A stretch of DNA of 8,374 nt from Akkermansiaceae bacterium (lineage in GTDB: Bacteria > Verrucomicrobiota > Verrucomicrobiia > Verrucomicrobiales > Akkermansiaceae): positions 1 through 8,374 of the forward strand of contig JABHEX010000152.1 in assembly GCA_018676385.1 (NCBI GenBank), in the 5' to 3' direction. The position numbers and the translations under genes were made by a program. The notes beneath the pieces were generated by a model. It saw only the letters and a list, made by a program, of their open reading frames with translations. It was not told the DNA's origin and ran no database searches. The number at the start of each line of letters is the position of its first letter. Positions within the stretch are counted from its first letter, which is position 1. Below, in pieces: positions 6,605-8,374 of this stretch.

Positions 6605-7417
6605 ATGCATCTACCTGCCATTATTGAAGCCATACTTATTGCCTCAGAGGATCCACTCTCAGGTTCGGAAATCGCTCGTCTCATACGCGCTCGTATTGCC
6701 GAGGCCGAGGATGCCATTGCTGTGGATAGCGAGGATCCCGATACGGATTCTAAAACGGAACTCGACGAATCTCTCAGCGCTTTTGCCAATATTAACGAGG
6801 ATTCCATCACTGAGGCAATTGCCAAGTTGAACCATGCTTATGAGGAGAGCGGACGAGCGTTTGCGTGCGCTGAACGTGCCAAAGGTTGGAAAATTTACAC
6901 TCGCCCCGAGTATGCGGAATTCGTTAGGCAACTTTTTCCAGGTAGAAAACCAAGTAGGCTTAGCGGACCCGCCATGGAGACACTCGCCATCGTTGCTTAT
7001 CGACAACCTGTTACCAAAGCATCCATCGAAGCCGTTCGAGGTGTTTCATGTGATGGTATGCTCCAGAAGCTTCTTGATAGAGAGTTAATAAAAATTGGCG
7101 GGCGTGCAGATCTTCCCGGGCGTCCACTCCTATATGAAACAACAGATCTGTTTTTTGAACACTTCGGTGTCAAATCTGTGGAAGAACTACCTAACTCAGC
7201 CGAGTTGCGGACTGTAAAGTTACCCGAGCCTGAACCAGAAGTGATTAATGATGCTGGTGAAACACAGGAAGGTGGTGAACAATCCTCAGATGACAACGAT
7301 ATCAACGCTGAGCAAATTGAAAAACAACTCGCTCTCTCAGCAGCGGGGATTCCTCAAAGCGGGCCAGACCCGGTAGATGGGGATTCTGATCTAACCGCTA
7401 TCGACCCAGAAGGATAG
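6605..7417 (+). CDS. scpB: Segregation and condensation protein B (ScpB)
   Basis: ScpB is a dimeric tandem winged-helix protein that joins ScpA and SMC in the condensin complex, which compacts and separates chromosomes. I chose ATG 6605 (270 residues) because HLPAIIEAILIASEDPLS matches the usual ScpB N-terminus; frame-compatible TTG 6566 and GTG 6590 only add unrelated residues. The second winged helix has the family signature: RLSGPAMETLAIVAYRQPVT (118-137), then EAVRGVSCDGMLQKLLDREL, GRADLPGRPLLYETT (166-180) and FFEHFGV. Two oddities are visible. Residues 31-66 are an extra stretch with 13 acidic residues of 36, inserted in the first winged helix before the ITEAIAKLNHAYEE helix. The tail after about 204 is also highly acidic, with a PEPEPE run. 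Both look disordered. scpA is not in the window. pheA follows after 46 bp on the same strand. Confidence 0.95.
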   Translation: MHLPAIIEAILIASEDPLSGSEIARLIRARIAEAEDAIAVDSEDPDTDSKTELDESLSAFANINEDSITEAIAKLNHAYEESGRAFACAERAKGWKIYTRPEYAEFVRQLFPGRKPSRLSGPAMETLAIVAYRQPVTKASIEAVRGVSCDGMLQKLLDRELIKIGGRADLPGRPLLYETTDLFFEHFGVKSVEELPNSAELRTVKLPEPEPEVINDAGETQEGGEQSSDDNDINAEQIEKQLALSAAGIPQSGPDPVDGDSDLTAIDPEG

Positions 7418-7463
7418 GAAACTATATCCTCTCATTTTAAACTACTTAATTCTATATTTCAAC

Positions 7464-8374
7464 GTGCCACTCGACGATATACGAAAGAAAATTGATGCTC
7501 TTGATCACAAACTGCTCAATCTGTTGAACGAGCGCGCTGATTTGGTGCATGAAGTTGGCGAGATTAAGAAAGATGAAGACCTTCAAATTTATGCGCCTGA
7601 GCGCGAGCATGCTTTACTGCAAAGACTAGCGGCAATGAACCAAGGTGGTCGGCTTCCTGATAAATCAATCATTGCCATATACCGCGAAATCATGTCTGCC
7701 GCCCTGGCTCTTGAGGACAACCTAACTATTGCCTATTTGGGGCCAGAAGGGACTTGGACGCACCAGGCGGCGATCGAAAAGTTTGGTCATTCAGTGAACT
7801 ACCTATCGCAGCCGAATTTCGCCGAAGTGTTTGATCAGGTTGCTCGCCGTAAGGCGCATTATGGTGTCGTGCCTATTGAGAATTCAACCGAAGGAGCAGT
7901 GTCGCACACATTAGATTTATTCGTTGATTCGCCACTCCAGATTTGTGCTCAAATCCTTCTTCGTATCGAGAATGGTTTAATGGCGGCCATACCTCGAGAG
8001 AATATTAAAACTCTCTACTCGCACCCCCAGGTTTTCGGTCAATGCCGGAATTGGATTTTACGTAATTTTCCCAAAGCCGATCTTGTCGAAGTTTCCTCTA
8101 CAACCAAGGCGGCAAAGCTGGCGTATGAGAATGCTGACCAGGGTGCTGCCGCTCTCGGTGGCAAACTCGCAGCTGAGCTTCACCAGCTAGACATGTTAGA
8201 AGAGTCTATTCAGGATCGTGCAACGAACACTACGCGATTTCTTATCATTGGTGAAAAGACCTGCCCTGCGACAGGTAACGACCGAACATCAATTCTTTTT
8301 TCTGTTCGGGATCAACCGGGATCTTTGGTCAAAGCACTACAGGCATTTGACAAGTTGCATGTCAACATGAGTAA
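7464..8374 (+). CDS. pheA: Bifunctional chorismate mutase/prephenate dehydratase (P-protein), 3' end outside the window
   Basis: The enzyme turns chorismate into prephenate and then phenylpyruvate, the precursor of phenylalanine, in the cytoplasm. Translation from GTG 7464 gives 303 residues before the window ends. Residues 1-85 are an AroQ chorismate mutase: Arg7, Arg24, Lys35, Arg47 and Glu48 line up with the E. coli active-site residues Arg11, Arg28, Lys39, Arg51 and Glu52, and Glu84 with Gln88. The prephenate dehydratase domain follows: AYLGPEGTWTHQAA (90-103), GVVPIENSTEGAV (134-146), SHPQVFGQC (186-194), SSTTKAA (211-217) and the catalytic NTTRF (255-259). TSILFSVRDQPGSL (275-288) begins the ACT domain that normally binds phenylalanine for feedback control; its ESRP motif would lie just outside. 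Trp98 replaces the usual Phe or Tyr of GPEGT(F/Y). No Shine-Dalgarno is present; TATATT at 7453-7458 lies 5 nt before the start. It may share a transcript with scpB. Confidence 0.96.
   Translation, partial: MPLDDIRKKIDALDHKLLNLLNERADLVHEVGEIKKDEDLQIYAPEREHALLQRLAAMNQGGRLPDKSIIAIYREIMSAALALEDNLTIAYLGPEGTWTHQAAIEKFGHSVNYLSQPNFAEVFDQVARRKAHYGVVPIENSTEGAVSHTLDLFVDSPLQICAQILLRIENGLMAAIPRENIKTLYSHPQVFGQCRNWILRNFPKADLVEVSSTTKAAKLAYENADQGAAALGGKLAAELHQLDMLEESIQDRATNTTRFLIIGEKTCPATGNDRTSILFSVRDQPGSLVKALQAFDKLHVNMS

Overview
The window most likely comes from a member of the Verrucomicrobiota, probably the Verrucomicrobiales. The grounds are a long gene with all the hallmarks of 'Verru_Chthon cassette protein A', a family I know only from this phylum, next to a PEP-CTERM surface protein of the kind abundant there. 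Base composition looks close to even. The genus cannot be fixed from the sequence.

Layout. (1) 1-726, plus strand: the 3' part of a PEP-CTERM protein gene that enters from outside the window, closed by a strong rho-independent terminator at 757-787. (2) 905-5104, minus strand, convergent with it: a two-gene unit of a 1170-residue pilin-like Verru_Chthon A protein followed, 3 nt after its stop codon, by a 227-residue secreted protein of unrecognised family. (3) 5105-5275: a divergent intergenic region with a start-site hairpin, a direct repeat and a plausible promoter. (4) 5276-6193, plus strand: an exported sugar isomerase/epimerase-like TIM-barrel protein. (5) 6296-6372, minus strand: a complete tRNA-Pro(UGG) with encoded CCA. 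(6) 6605-7417, plus strand: scpB. (7) 7464 to the window end, plus strand: pheA, the bifunctional chorismate mutase/prephenate dehydratase, cut by the window edge inside its ACT domain. No gene-free stretch exceeds 300 bases. The longest (6373-6604) holds only the upstream regions of the tRNA and scpB, and I see no further gene in it.

How the parts relate. The left two thirds is cell-envelope biology: a sorted surface protein, a membrane-anchored pseudopilin-like giant with a secreted partner, and an exported carbohydrate enzyme. The right third is core housekeeping: proline tRNA, chromosome condensation, and phenylalanine synthesis. scpB and pheA lie 46 bp apart on one strand and may be co-transcribed.

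The point most worth following is the Verru_Chthon A protein. It stands without the three small prepilin-like partners expected of the cassette, is tightly coupled to a secreted protein instead, and has an N-terminus and C-terminal region that look like the type II secretion minor pseudopilin GspK. None of the start codons in the window has a strong Shine-Dalgarno sequence, and some have a -10-like hexamer almost on top of the start.
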